From Isoetes taiwanensis (taxonomy: Eukaryota; Streptophyta; Lycopodiopsida; Isoetales; Isoetaceae): DNA of 64,000 bases. Below the pieces are notes generated by a model. The model worked only from the letters and a program-made list of their open reading frames with translations, did not search any database and had not been told where the DNA came from. Of this stretch, positions 1 through 11,610 are shown piece after piece. How positions within the stretch are numbered: the stretch's first letter is position 1; each line of letters begins with the position of its first letter. A program made the position numbers and the translations under genes. The DNA lies in the NCBI GenBank assembly GCA_021234155.1, contig JAJEKV010000303.1, positions 186,001 through 250,000 of the forward strand. Reading direction: 5' to 3'.

Positions 1-103
1 TCACTGGCCGAAAAATTATCTAATAGATATTATTTGCTAATTTACCAGATCATTTTGTGTAACTGTCGCAGCAGGTCATTAACACCCCAAGAATGTACAC
101 AAA

Positions 104-437
104 ATGGCAAACTTGAGAGATGTGGAGAGCTCTCTAGTCCTGGAATTGTGAAGGTAATGCAATTGGTCCACAAAAACTAAACTGCCAAACTGGGAATCAT
201 GTTTCAATTGCATTATCCTTCGCATTCCTACATTTTTTACAAGCTCCTTTGGAATTTAGGACTATGAATGGCAAACTTGAGAGATGTGGAGAGCCAAATT
301 CTCTTGAGCTCTATAGTTCTGGAATTCTGCCAAATTGGTCCACAAAAACTAAACTGCCAAATTGGGAATCATGTTTCAATTGCATTATCCTTCACATTCC
401 TACATTTTTTACAAGCTCCTTTGGAATGTAGGACCAT
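104..437. repeat. Tandem duplication, two units of about 165 bp
   Basis: Unit one (about 104-267) and unit two (about 268-437) both start with ATGGCAAACTTGAGAGATG and both end around CAAGCTCCTTTGGAAT. They differ by scattered substitutions and one small insertion. Short open frames across the units are not supported as genes. Confidence 0.9.
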
Positions 438-589
438 GAAAATAGTCATTATTAAGTTACTATAATAGATAAATGGGAAAACTACCAAAATACCCTTATG
501 AGTTTATGTAATTACCAAAATGCCCTTATGAGTTTCAAAACTAGCAAAATGCCCCTGGCTCAAATGAATGCACTGTATAAAATAAACCT

Positions 590-1255
590 ACAAACAAATT
601 ACCAGTTTGCCCCTACACACCAAACTTAATTACCAAAATACCCCTACACACTAAACTTAATTACCAAATTGCCATTACGTATCAATTTTGATCAATCTAC
701 ACCAAACTAATCACCAAAATTCCCTACACACCAAACTTAATTTCCAAAATACCTCTACATACCAAACTTAATTACCAGAATACCCTTACATACTTATCCT
801 ACTCAATCTATACTAAATGCCTCAAGAATAGACGTTTAAATCCAATAAAGAGATTACAGAAGTCACAATCATCACTGAATTGGAGCCCTACAACTGCATG
901 CATTGTATCTCTTCCATTACAACTTCCATAAAGATATTCCTCTTCTCTACATATTCTTCTCCGTGGCATGCATTTAGGTTTTAGGCGTCCAAGAAGTGCT
1001 GATGTGGTCGGGTGGTAACATGCCTCCAAATAGCATGATCATGCTAAAATCACAAGAAACAACGGCTTCTTGTAAGTGTCACAACAAAGACCGTATGGGT
1101 ATTTTAGTAACTAAGTTTGATGTATAGGGCATTTTAGTAATTATATTTGGTGTAGATTGATCAAAATTGGTATATAATGCCATTTTGGTAATTAAGTTTG
1201 GTATTTTGATAATTAAGTTTGGTGTATAGGGGTAAATTGGTAATTTATTCTCAGA
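590..1255. mobile_element. Long foldback (inverted-repeat) element
   Basis: The left arm (about 597-800) is built from repeats of the type TTAATTACCAAAATACCCCT...ACACACCAAACT with a period near 32 bp. The right arm (about 1085-1246) is the reverse complement, ending AGGGGTAAATTGGTAATTT. Both arms also carry the rarer block TTTTGATCAATCTACACCAAA in inverted orientation, so the match goes beyond the simple repeat. About 280 bp of unrelated sequence (810-1080) separates them. The form fits a foldback or MITE-like element. No transposase or clear target-site duplication was found. Confidence 0.7.
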
Positions 1256-1344
1256 TTGAAGCAGTAATGTGAGCGGTTAGCAATTCAATGCCAACAAACC
1301 ATTCATCACCGATGGTTCTAAGTACGGCCGATTTGGGTTGGCCT

Positions 1345-1625
1345 CCCACGGAAACCCTTCTGGGTTTTAATGGAAACCCTTAGGGTTTTAATGGAAACCC
1401 TTAGGGTTTTAATGGAAACCCTTCCAGGCTTTCCATGGAAACTCTTAGGGGTTTAGTGGAAACCCTTAGGGTTTCAATAAACTTAGGAAGGGTTTCCATG
1501 GAAAGCCGGAAGGGTTTCCAGAAATTGAAAACCCGGAAGGGTTTCCACTAAAACCCGGAAGGGTTTCCATGGAAAGCCGGAAGGGTTTCCATATTGGAAA
1601 GCCGGAAGGGTTTCCATGGAAAGCC
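1345..1625. repeat. Inverted minisatellite of GGAAACCCTTAGGG / GGAAGGGTTTCC units
   Basis: Units of about 22 bp (TTTTAATGGAAACCCTTAGG) repeat from 1360 to about 1480. The opposite orientation (GGAAGGGTTTCCATGGAAAG) repeats from about 1485 to 1620. The two halves are near-complementary and could fold on each other. The unit only resembles the plant telomere repeat and is not a telomeric tract. Confidence 0.8.
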
Positions 1626-1639
1626 GAAAATCAAGCAGT

Positions 1640-2990
1640 TCTTCAGTTGATCAAAAATTAGAGAATTTTGGGCTTCAATCCCATCAATCTTTATACTATA
1701 AATCTTTTTGGAAGGTGTCTCTAAAGGCCTAACTCCAGCCTATATGGTCCATGTGGCACAAAATGCAATCGTCACCACTAAAATCAACATAGCCAAATAT
1801 AAGTAGTACACAGGATCGATATGACAAATGCTAGATGAAAACATCACTCCCTGGACAGTATCCGACCAACAGCCATGAAACCCGGCTGCTCCGACCAACG
1901 ACCACAAGTCTTGTGCATCATGGCGCTCTCGAAGGTCGGCTACTAAATTTCATGCCTCCCGTATTCAAACTGGCCTAAGAAAATAGATGGATACTCGTGA
2001 CTATCGCGAAAGAAGGAAAAAGCACATCCGGATTTGCATCTCAGACATCTCAACTATTCCTTTGATCTAACGGCTAAAAATAGAAGTTGATCACATACAC
2101 TTAAAACTCCTTTAATATATATAAAGATTTAATTAATTTCAACATAAAACTTTTCTTAAAGTGTTTTCAATAGTGTAAAAGTTTGTAAATTATGAAATTC
2201 TCATAATAGTTTTAAGTTGTCGCTTATCAAACCATCGAATATCATTTAGAAATTATTCTGATTGCCAAGTTTTAAATTTATTAAATCACTGAAAATTAAA
2301 ATTTTATATCCTTGAAATGTCTAATTTTAATTAGATAAAATTAGTTTGAAAAAGAATTTTATACTTTGATAACTATTAAGGTGCTAATTTAAAGATAAAC
2401 TTATACAGCTAAAACTTATAAAAAAGTTCTTCTTATATAAAGGTAAACGAAGGTTGCTACACCCGACATCAATAAGCTTTCCCATCAGGTAAAGAAGAGT
2501 TTACACAATAATGAGCTTCATGTATTTAGCCTCCACGATGATAAAATTATCAANTCAGTTCTAAATCAATATACATTACTTTAGATCTATAGGAATAAGC
2601 TAATTACTTCAAAGCCAATGAACCAACCTAAACATTAGTAGAGTTTTTCACACTCACATGCATTGTCAAAAACAAACCCACTGGTTATAGTTAAAAAAGA
2701 GAGATTTCTATGAGAAATACTAGAGAATAACAAATTAAGACTAGCGAAGACTATTACACCTTCGGCAAAACAAATCCGGCTATTGGAAAACGGGAAAGAT
2801 TTTTATAAGAATACTAGAGAATAACAAATAAGGCTAGCGAAGGATACTCAGGATACTACACCTTTATAGTTGCATGTTGCATAGGCGCCCACACACAACA
2901 ATAGTAAAGGAAGTTCTCAATGTTAGAACCGTTAGAAACTAATTTGCCCACAACAACAAGAAGGAGCCAACTCCATACTAACAGGGAAAC
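1640..2990. other. AT-rich stretch without recognisable gene
   Basis: Long A/T runs and no convincing reading frame. A short partial duplication (AATACTAGAGAATAACAAAT, near 2718 and 2810) and one undetermined base near 2554 are the only marked features. Confidence 0.5.
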
Positions 2991-5030
2991 ATTGTTTCTA
3001 AATTTTGGTGGGGCTGCAATTCTTGACTTGATTGCAAGAGCACGCCTTTCTTCTTTTTGGGTAATCTAATGAACCAAGAGCTCCATCCGGTTTCGTAGGC
3101 ATGAATGCTATTATTAATGCTACAAGTGCCACCCTTACAGGACAAGGAATGGAAATTAAATATTTTACTGTTTACAAATGTTCCTCCTCTTTTTTATATG
3201 CATTTGCCAACGGCAATCCTTCCCTTTGTTTAACCTCTAATTCATTTGTGATTTGTCATGGCAATCTTTGTCTTTTGCTTTCGAGAAAGTATCGAAATGC
3301 TACTCATAGAAAATCATTCTCTTCTTTGGCGTCTCCCATAATTGAAACCTAATTCTTATTACAGAGAGTAAGATCCAAGCATAAAATATAATACCAATCT
3401 CCACATATTGCCACTTAAAAAGTCATCTTCTTCACAAATCTTGTATTGGAGACTTTGATTTTCCATAAGTTGTTGCATCCATTCAGCAATAGATCTAGTG
3501 GAGGCAACTCAAAATAGAAGGGGAGACACATTTTAAAGATACATCTCCAAAGGAAACTTAATCTCACAATCTTGCAACTGCAATGTAGATTCTAAGTAAG
3601 CGAATTGCCACTCTATGACGAGGATGCGTACCATGAGCAAGAAGAAGGCAAAAGTTGCCAATGTCTAGGATTGCTTTCTTCTCTCCCATTATCCATTCTA
3701 ATTTATCTATGCATTTAGATTGAAGGGGTGTAACATACAATGAAAGATATTCACTGCATACCAGACACTTTCTATTTCCCTGCAACATTAGATACATCTC
3801 ATGCCAAATGCAAGGATTACCACAAACTTACATTTCTTGAATGTCACTCTCTCATTCCTCGGGCATATGCAAGAAGGCCTACATCAAAAGGTTTCATCTT
3901 AAGGCCATAGCTTTGAAGGTCCACGGACTCTGCACCCCTGGTGTCATGAACTTTTACTACTAAACTATATAGAGGTTGACATCAATTCCTTCCAGTTCTG
4001 ATCATGGTCGAGGTATCTTAGCAGACAATTGGATACAATAAAATGGTGGTTCTTATCTATGTTTTCTACTAAAGAAAGCATTCCAGTTCCATTATAGAAG
4101 AATGCAGTACATGACATAGAGAGACGAACCTATTGTCTCTTCAGCAACCACAATTGTACTAGGATTCACAATAGTGTAATATAAAGTCCATGTTGAACAT
4201 AAATCATTGAACTCTATAACAAAATGCTTCACACAGATGTGTTTTCATCAAAACTTTTTTGTGTTGTTGTCTCCTATATTGTGGTCATCCCAAGTTTGCA
4301 CTTGTTGAAATAGCAGAACCAAACTAGCAAAACCATGTCGCGTGAACTGACTTGCAGTTATCTGGAAATTGCGCTGCTTATAATTGTTTATCCGCTTTAC
4401 AAATATTTAGGCCCCTGGTCACTGGGAATGCTCACTGACATGGCAGTTGATATATATAAATCTATAGGTTCTCAAAATAAGCCTAGCAAAGATCGCTTGA
4501 AGAGTCGCCATATTGGCCATATATAATCCAGGAAGTCCAAGAACTTTTCATAGCGTTAGGACAAAAATTCCAATAAAATCCTCTTGAAATCTGAACATGC
4601 TTGCCCACTTTAAAAATATAACGCAATATTAAGCCATCTTTCCTTAATAGTGTTCAATGTTCTCTTTAAAATTTTCCCTTAACTTCCCAATTGTTGCATA
4701 TATATGTCCTTACTAAGTGCCTTTATGGTAGATTCTGTTCTTTTGACAAATTCAGTAAAAAGCATTGAAAATTGTATCCACCAAGATACCACCAAGAGTG
4801 GCAGTAAGTCTTTTGATACATCAAAACCAAGGAGGCTGCTGCCGCAATATAGGAAGAGCGGCTGCAGGTGAAAGAAAGTGATTAAATGATGTCTCTCAGA
4901 TGGCAGACACAATACAACTAGGTAATAACATCTAGTTTTAATAACTTACAAGAGTAGTAGAGGCCACTTCACCCAGGGTTCAATGTTCATCCAAAACTCT
5001 GCCACTTTAGAACGTTATGACCTACTTATC
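2990..5030. other. Unassigned region
   Basis: Only short open frames (the longest about 80 codons, for example 3101-3352 on + and 3564-3797 on -). None carries a motif I recognise and none is framed by convincing splice sites. It may hold introns or flank of the candidate minus-strand gene at 5034-6480. Confidence 0.4.
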
Positions 5031-5033
5031 TAA

Positions 5034-6480
5034 GTAGAAGACCCAGTTGCATCAAAATTTTGCATAGAGTGACGGAGATCTTGAAGCAATCTTTTTGTAT
5101 ACTGCAAAGGCTCTTGTTCTTTCAAGTTTCTATTCATCCTTTGGATGTACTGAATTTTAGCAAAAGGCATCCAACATCCTTCTGCCTAAGAAACTTAGAA
5201 ACTTCTACTGAATGAGCTGGAGGCGCAGAAGTCTCATTTTTCTCGGAATCATTTTCTGTTGCAATATCCTGAAATGATAATGCTTGAAACCTGTTTCTCT
5301 TTCTATGTCTGCACCTCCTTGTTAATGATGAAACCACAAATTTTCTGGAAAAATAAGAGGAAAAAAGGGATAAAATTGTCATTTAAGAGAAAACCATGCC
5401 ACCTCATATTCATCACTGGCGTGCACTATGTTACCTTGAGAGCCTTATGGTGCTGCGATGGCATTTTGCTCTAGATAAACTGGAAGAGTTTATTATCAAA
5501 TAAGCATTTTGGGCTGCTTTCTCAACAACAACTAGGTGAGATATGCATGTTACTTGAACAACCTCCAAAAGGAATTTATTAATCAAGTTAGCACACATTG
5601 CTATCCTTACCAGCACTTGCACAGATGCCATTGCCTTTACTCGGACATTAAACTTGTGCTGCAGTCGAGCATTGCATGCCATTGTTGCAGATTCTCGGCA
5701 TGCATCTACGTCCAGTGTCCTCGAAATAATAGAACAAAACTGTAATATGTAAACTGCAATTGTGTACGCCATCTACAATACTGAACATCCTTACAACTAT
5801 GATTTTTTCAAAGAATTGTACCATATTCTTACAACACAATTATGCAATGCATTACTAACAATATCCCAAAGCTTCATCACAAGCACGCAACAGGACCCAG
5901 AATTCAACATTTAATTCTACATAATACATTCAGGAATGGGTGCCTTTCATGAGGGTTTCTCTCGTAAACCATTGCCTCATCCAATGTACATTTCTAAGAT
6001 GCTAGAATCATATTGTTATACGAGCTATTGCAAATAAGAATACCAAATTATGATATACCGATGATAATATTGCTGAAAACAAAAACAACGACGAAAAAGC
6101 CTTGACAAAATTGGGCGAGAAATTGATTGAGATGGTTATGGTGAGGAATCCTCCAAGACAGTAGGATACCATGCCATAACTGGAAGGAAAATGGCTCCAC
6201 CTCAGTCCAAGGCTATTTTTGAATCATATACTTGTGCATAGACAAGTGATGAAGAGTCCTATGAAATTGTACCCAATACCTTGTAAGAACATGGAGATGT
6301 TGATGCATCTACAAATAGCGAGTCCTCCGTAGGATAAGCAAGAGTTTTCCAACATCTTTTAAATAGATTTCCTACCACAAGAGTTAGTTTGTTAAACTTT
6401 TGTAAGCAAATCAAACCTGCCTTTCCAACTCTTGGCAAGCAGAAATCATGGTATGTCAAATCTAGAACTTGGTTGTCACT
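5034..6480 (-). CDS. Candidate exons of an unidentified minus-strand gene
   Basis: Several minus-strand segments look like exons. The clearest is about 5611-5740. It is preceded by a polypyrimidine tract and ACAG, followed by GTAAGG, and open throughout; it encodes a stretch containing DVDACRESATMACNARLQHK and FNVRVKAMASV. A second, about 6270-6365, is bounded by GTAG and GTATTG. A third, after TTCAG near 5280, is acidic (DIATENDSEKNETSAPP). A terminal segment (5034 to about 5155) follows ATTCAG, contains NRNLKEQEPLQYTKRLLQDL and ends in a stop. The ARLQHKFNVRVKAM pattern faintly recalls the C-terminal helical region of plant MTV1/tepsin-like AP-4 accessory proteins. That similarity is weak and the order of exons is inferred, so no function is assigned. 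Confidence 0.25.
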
Positions 6481-6489
6481 ATCGTATTG

Positions 6490-8900
6490 GAGAGTAACCC
6501 GCTTTTTGCGTCTGTTATGAACTCGAGTTATCTAGCTATTGCAAAACTGGCTTTGAAGCCTTGCAAAACCTTTCGAGAATAAAATCCAATTTTTCCACTC
6601 CTTGCACACAAGCAAACAGGAGCGGAAGAGTTCCACATGGTTCAACACGCAATACGCTAATGAACTACACTCTGCCTAATTCTACATGTCACGCAATGAA
6701 CTTTTTGCAATCGAGATCCCTCCTAACCACCTTCTGTGTTGTTATCCGAATTGAATGAATGAGTAGAAGGGGACAGACGTAGCCAAGCGAATTAAGGCAG
6801 TGGATTGTTCTCAAGATCTCAACCTTCCGAAAAGTAGGAAATCAAGGGAAAATAAAGTGGATACCAAGCAACAATAATGCCAAAAGGATTAGGGGCCCAG
6901 GATGGCGGTAGCGTTGTCGGAAGAAGCCGGACTTCTAGTATTGATACAACTCCCTATTCCCTAGATTACATGTTAAGGAAACCAGAAATATTGATCCTAG
7001 ATCACCGCCTTGGAATAAGATGGCTTAACATATTTGATTATTATGCTGTAATACATTATCATTTCTATGTGTTTGAATTAAATCTAGAATGTAAGCATTG
7101 TCATTATATAATCTGATTATATGTGTTTGCTGCAATCTTCTAGCCATGTTGCTAGATATAGTGTACCATATTATATGGCTCCACAATTGCTACTTCTCGT
7201 TGACCATCATGTATTTGGCCATCATGTATTTGGCCAATCACTTGCATCAAGGAACTATATTTCTCCTTATGTACAGTGGGTTAGGGCCCAAGAGGTGCCC
7301 AATTCAGCGCCTCGTAGAATCTAAAAAGATGGGTGCAACTAAAATTTCCAGTGGAAAACATAAGTTGAGAAAGAAGGCGATGAGTGCAAATGGTTGAGAA
7401 AGAAGGCAATGAGGGCAAATGACTTTGGTATTACAGTATAACACCAGATTAATGCCCTAGCAACCAGATTAATGCCCTAGCATTTGTTGTTGAGTAGCCC
7501 AGCTAACCACCATTTCCTTCTCCATTAATCTTTGTTTAGTTTCTTGCGGCATAGACATGCTTAGATTTGGCTCCATTGCAAATAAAAATGCGCCCAGCTA
7601 ACCACCATTCCCTTCACCATTAATCTTTGTTTAGTTATTCCCTTCTCCATTAATCTTTGTTTAGTTTCTTGCAGCATAGACTTGCTTAAATTTGGCTCCA
7701 TTGCAAATTGCTCACTTGATTATAACCCTGAGCAAGCTCTTGTAACTCGTCTGGTGATAGATTTTCTAAATAAAGCACTGAATTATTGACTTGATTGCCT
7801 AACTTCTATGCATCTGCTTGCCTCCTCTTCATGATGTGATGAGGTGATTTACGTGCATCTTTCTCGTTACATCTTTCTCAATACATCAAAATGTTAACTA
7901 CAATACAATGCTACTTCAAAGGCTTCCATTATATCTTTGAAAATTTGCTTGTAGTAACCCGGAAAGGCAGAGCTCGGGATCAATGCCCAAATAGCGGAAG
8001 CTTTACAATAGACCTGCAAAGCTTCATCATTGACATCAAGAATACAGGCGATGTCAGAGAAAATAGAGATATGCTACAAGTTGCAAATTGAGTTGCATTG
8101 AAAAATGAAAAACAAAACAAAAATAAGAACAAAAGTCCAAAGACTTTGTTGGGTACCGATTTAAAGAGAGGAGTTGTTTGGCTTCTTTGTTTTTTCTTGA
8201 ATATGAATCCATGAATAACCATTTAAAAATCAACAGTACGATTTGTTGCACCACAGATAGAGATGAATAACACTAAGAATCAATAGGGGGGCTTTGTTGC
8301 ATCGGAGATGGAGATTGTCTCCTAAAGAATCCATTCCTAAGCTTACTACCGGCTCACTGGTCTTGAAGCTGCTTGAATTACATTTGTAAAGCTATAAGTT
8401 CGACTTTTAGTTTCTTATCAAGAACACGGGTCCAAGCCCAGCGGATTTCCCTAATCGATCTACGAACAATGAATTTGTAAGTTAAAACCAAAACAAAGCT
8501 AGGTATTTCATCTTTGAAAGAAATAGAAGGTTTTACCTGGGTCTATTCTTTTTGCTAACTAACAATTGAGAAGCTAATTTGGAGCAATCGGGTCCAAGTC
8601 GCTAAGCTATTTTTGAGCAAGCTGGGTCGGTAAGAATAGAGTCCCTCCTTTCTACGATGGAAGTGGACATGCTCAAATTCGGCTTCTTTAATCCAAGAAA
8701 CGTTCCTCAAACCAAAAGTTCTAGTATTGTGTAAGATGAAAACAACCGGGCCCATTGTTGAAGTGTTTGTCCTACTTGAACACAAGACTGTGGCCCGATT
8801 TCCACTTATTTTTGCATGCAAATTTGCCTCTGTTTGCTTGGCAAATATTTTAAGGAGGAGGAAAGCATGAGCAGTAATGGGAATACTTAAACGCTGAAGA
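6490..8900. other. Unassigned region with a small tandem duplication
   Basis: No gene recognised. A block starting CCCAGCTAACCACCATT at about 7499 recurs at about 7594, with an additional partial copy of CATTAATCTTTGTTTAG inside the second unit (through about 7710). A shorter duplication, CAACCAGATTAATGCCCTAG, lies at 7445-7485. Both strands have only short frames without recognisable motifs. Confidence 0.5.
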
Positions 8901-8911
8901 ATCATAAAGCC

Positions 8912-9154
8912 ATGGAAAAATCATTGATATTTACCTTTGAAGAATTGGAAGCTGCTGAAGAATCTCAGGCTTTGCTACCAAAGCGGAAGCAAGGCTGTAT
9001 ACCGGCCGAAGCTGGCAATGCTGGCTATGATATGAGACCTTATATGGGTTTGCTAGGAAACGAACTGAGGGATTGCTTGCAGAGCAAAAACTCATACAAA
9101 GCCAGGGAACCACGTGTCAGTTTGAGGATGCTTCAAACAAAATGCCTCAAATAA
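8912..9154 (+). CDS. Short open frame upstream of the UBX gene, unrecognised
   Basis: An 80-codon open frame beginning MEKSLIFTFEELEAAEESQA with no domain I recognise. It lies about 130 bp upstream of the PUX1-like gene on the same strand and could be leader or upstream transcribed sequence. It could equally be chance. Two A-rich runs (about 9212-9247) separate it from the UBX start. Confidence 0.15.
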   Translation: MEKSLIFTFEELEAAEESQALLPKRKQGCIPAEAGNAGYDMRPYMGLLGNELRDCLQSKNSYKAREPRVSLRMLQTKCLK

Positions 9155-9287
9155 ATAAAGTGCAAACAGAAAATCAAACTGAGTGATAAGTCTTCAATCT
9201 TCAAATTACGAAACCAAAAAAAAAAGGGCAACACTTTAAAAAAAAAAGGCAACAATTCCATAATCCATATATAAGCAAAACACCCGT

Positions 9288-9959
9288 ATGGCGGGCGAGG
9301 CGGAAGCCGTCGTTAATGCTGCAAACCAAAGAACTGGCAGACATGTGCGGGTCTTTCTTACACCTTTTGCATCACCGGATTCAAATCCAAGGGCACAAGA
9401 TATAGCTGAAGATTTTTTTGAGATTACACCTCGGATGACGAGGAACAAGAATACCATCTCTTCCGAAACGAAGATATCGCATGAGCAAGCAAAGGGACCC
9501 AAAGGAAAGGAAGTCGTGATCAGGATTCAATTTCCTGATAACTTCATTATAGAAAGCAGATTCTTTTCTACAAATCCTGTGTCGGTGCTTACGGAATTTT
9601 TGCAGCTCACTTTGAGGTACCCAAATCGTCCTTTTTATCTCTTCACAACTCCTCCAAAGAAAAGGATCCAGAATATGATGGAAAGCTTGCATGAAGCAGG
9701 GTTTGTTCCAGGTGGTCTCGTTTTTTTCCGTTATGAAGATCCTTCCAGTGTTCAAATGGGACAAGAACCCTACTTACGAGATGATATTATGGTATTGCGG
9801 GATCTTCATCTCTTATACTCGCCAGGTCCAGCTCCAACAAGTATAGCAGCTCACTATTCTGCAGCCCACTATAGTCTTGCTAAACGTCCAAGGTGGTCTA
9901 ACCCCCAAGAAGTGCCTCAAGTTTTTGTGAAATCAGATGTTCATTATGCTGGACTTTAG
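9288..9959 (+). CDS. PUX1-like UBX-domain protein (CDC48/p97 cofactor)
   Basis: This is an intact single-exon frame of 223 residues. Plant PUX1 proteins bind the AAA ATPase CDC48/p97 through a UBX domain and promote hexamer disassembly in the cytosol. Residues 21-50 (RVFLTPF...EDFFEITPRM) match the short conserved segment ahead of the UBX domain in PUX1. Residues 75-150 are the UBX fold, with VIRIQFPD at the first strand, PFYLFTTPPKKRI in the loop region and AGFVPGGLVFF at the end. PYLRDDIMVLRDL (161-173) matches the PUX1 post-UBX motif, and a PRW near 201-203 echoes its basic C-terminal tail. The start is the first in-frame ATG and gives the expected N-terminus. PUX1 genes I know of have introns, so an intronless copy suggests a processed retrocopy. 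No stop breaks the frame and no poly-A tract directly follows the stop. Confidence 0.85.
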   Translation: MAGEAEAVVNAANQRTGRHVRVFLTPFASPDSNPRAQDIAEDFFEITPRMTRNKNTISSETKISHEQAKGPKGKEVVIRIQFPDNFIIESRFFSTNPVSVLTEFLQLTLRYPNRPFYLFTTPPKKRIQNMMESLHEAGFVPGGLVFFRYEDPSSVQMGQEPYLRDDIMVLRDLHLLYSPGPAPTSIAAHYSAAHYSLAKRPRWSNPQEVPQVFVKSDVHYAGL

Positions 9960-10480
9960 CCGTTGAATCTGGTGGTATCCTATCCCTTCTTTAATATATA
10001 TGATGATTTTGATGAGTCTGCATATAACATTTGAGAAAATATAGCTGGCTGTTTATTGCCAGCAACAATGTCATAGAAGAGTTCTATGGCCTCCTGCACT
10101 CCATTTCAGTAGGATAATATCCAACAAGAAGCATGCTAACTGTAGTATCTGTCAGAGTGAAACTTGTCATTTGGTAATTCTTCAACTTTGAATTATTTGC
10201 TGATGCTTAGAACGGGTTTATGTCTCCGTAATTGAATAACAAAAAACATAACCCACTAAAATTGCTAGATACTCAGTTCTGCTCTTCAGCCCTATACAGA
10301 AGACAACCAGGCAATGTACAAAACAGGCAACATAGGGGATCAATATAAATGAATGAATGAACGAATGTATGAATGTATTATAATACATCTGAAATGATTA
10401 ACAAAGCTGTCCCATAGTCATTGGTCTGAATCATTTAATTTCTTTCTTCACAGGAATGTACATGTCATACATCTTTGATT
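9960..10480. other. Downstream flank of the UBX gene
   Basis: AT-rich sequence with a short GAATGAATGAACGAATGTAT microsatellite near 10350-10375. Probably 3'UTR followed by intergenic DNA; no other feature seen. Confidence 0.4.
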
Positions 10481-10534
10481 GGTTGCTATTGAAGAAATAG
10501 AAATATATGCATCATAAAATTGAAGACATTCAAC

Positions 10535-11610
10535 CGTGCTGCAACTAGGAATGCTCCTCGTTTCCATATAACCCAGACAAGCTTACAACCAAAACTAACC
10601 CCCGATGCTATTAGTTTCCAAGTGGCATTTCCAACTTTGCCAGTGGCACCATGATATGTTAGATCGTTATACTTTGTGCAAGCCTTCAATGTATTACACA
10701 GGACTCACTAAATTGCAAGTAATAACTTATTGTATTAATATGCATCAGAAACTCCTATCCTTTTCGTTGTTATCCAACTTAGAGCCAAGATGCACCACAG
10801 AAGAAAGCCACTGCACTATGAACTTTATTCAAGGTTTGGAAACATATTACGAGAACTAGCTACTAATACCACCCCACAATTGGTTAGTCTTCGCCACTAG
10901 CATCTTCTTCATTGCTGGTGAAGCTCCCTTTCGTATAACCGAAACAAGCTTACAACCAAACAAGCCCCCATGCTGTCAGTTTCCAACTTTACCAGTGCCA
11001 CCATGATGTGTTAGATCGTTATAATTTGTGCAAGCCTTCAATGTATTCCACGGGACTCACTAAATTGAGCAAGTAATTCATTGTATTAATATGCGTCAGA
11101 AACACTTATCCTTTTTGTTGTTATCCAACTTAGTGCCAAGATGCACCCACCACAGAAGAAAGCCACTGCATTATGGACTTCATTCAAGGTTGGAAACATA
11201 TTACCAGAATTGACTACTAATACCACCCCACAATTGGTTAGTCTTCGCCGCTAGCATCTTCTTCGCTGCTAGCGAATGAAGCTTCCTTCCAAGCCCCGAT
11301 GCTATTAGTTTCCAACTTTATCAGTGCCACCATGATGTGTTAGATCATTATATATTGTGCAAGCTTTCATCGTATTACACAGGACTCACTAAATTTCGCA
11401 AGAAATTATTGTATTAATATAAATCAGAAACTCTTGTCCTTTTCGTTGTTATTCAACTTAGTGCCAAGATACACTACAGAAGAAAAGCCATTGCATTCCG
11501 AACTTTATTCAAGGTTGGAAACATATTACCAGAATTGACTACTAATACCACCCCACAATTGGTTAGTCTTCGCTGCTAGCATCTTCTTTGCTGCTAGCGA
11601 ATGAACCTCC
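10535..11610. repeat. Three tandem copies of the 3' end of the F-box gene
   Basis: Three units of about 330-370 bp lie at about 10555-10915, 10935-11280 and 11285-11610. Each carries the same ordered landmarks: GATGCTATTAGTTTCCA (or close), CACCATGATGTGTTAGATC, ACTCACTAAATT, CACAGAAGAAAGCCACTGCA and ACCACCCCACAATTGGTTAG. The last unit overlaps the stop codon and final 20 or so codons of the minus-strand F-box gene (the segment encoding TNQLWGGISSQFW). The outer two are therefore displaced duplicates of its C-terminal codons plus 3' flank. Confidence 0.85.

Noticed and set aside
1345-1625. Interstitial telomere repeat
   Set aside because: The core is CCCTTAGGG within a 22-bp unit, not tandem TTTAGGG.
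9381-9764. Minus-strand frame of 127 codons opposite the UBX gene
   Set aside because: It is antisense to a clear UBX domain and has no motif of its own.
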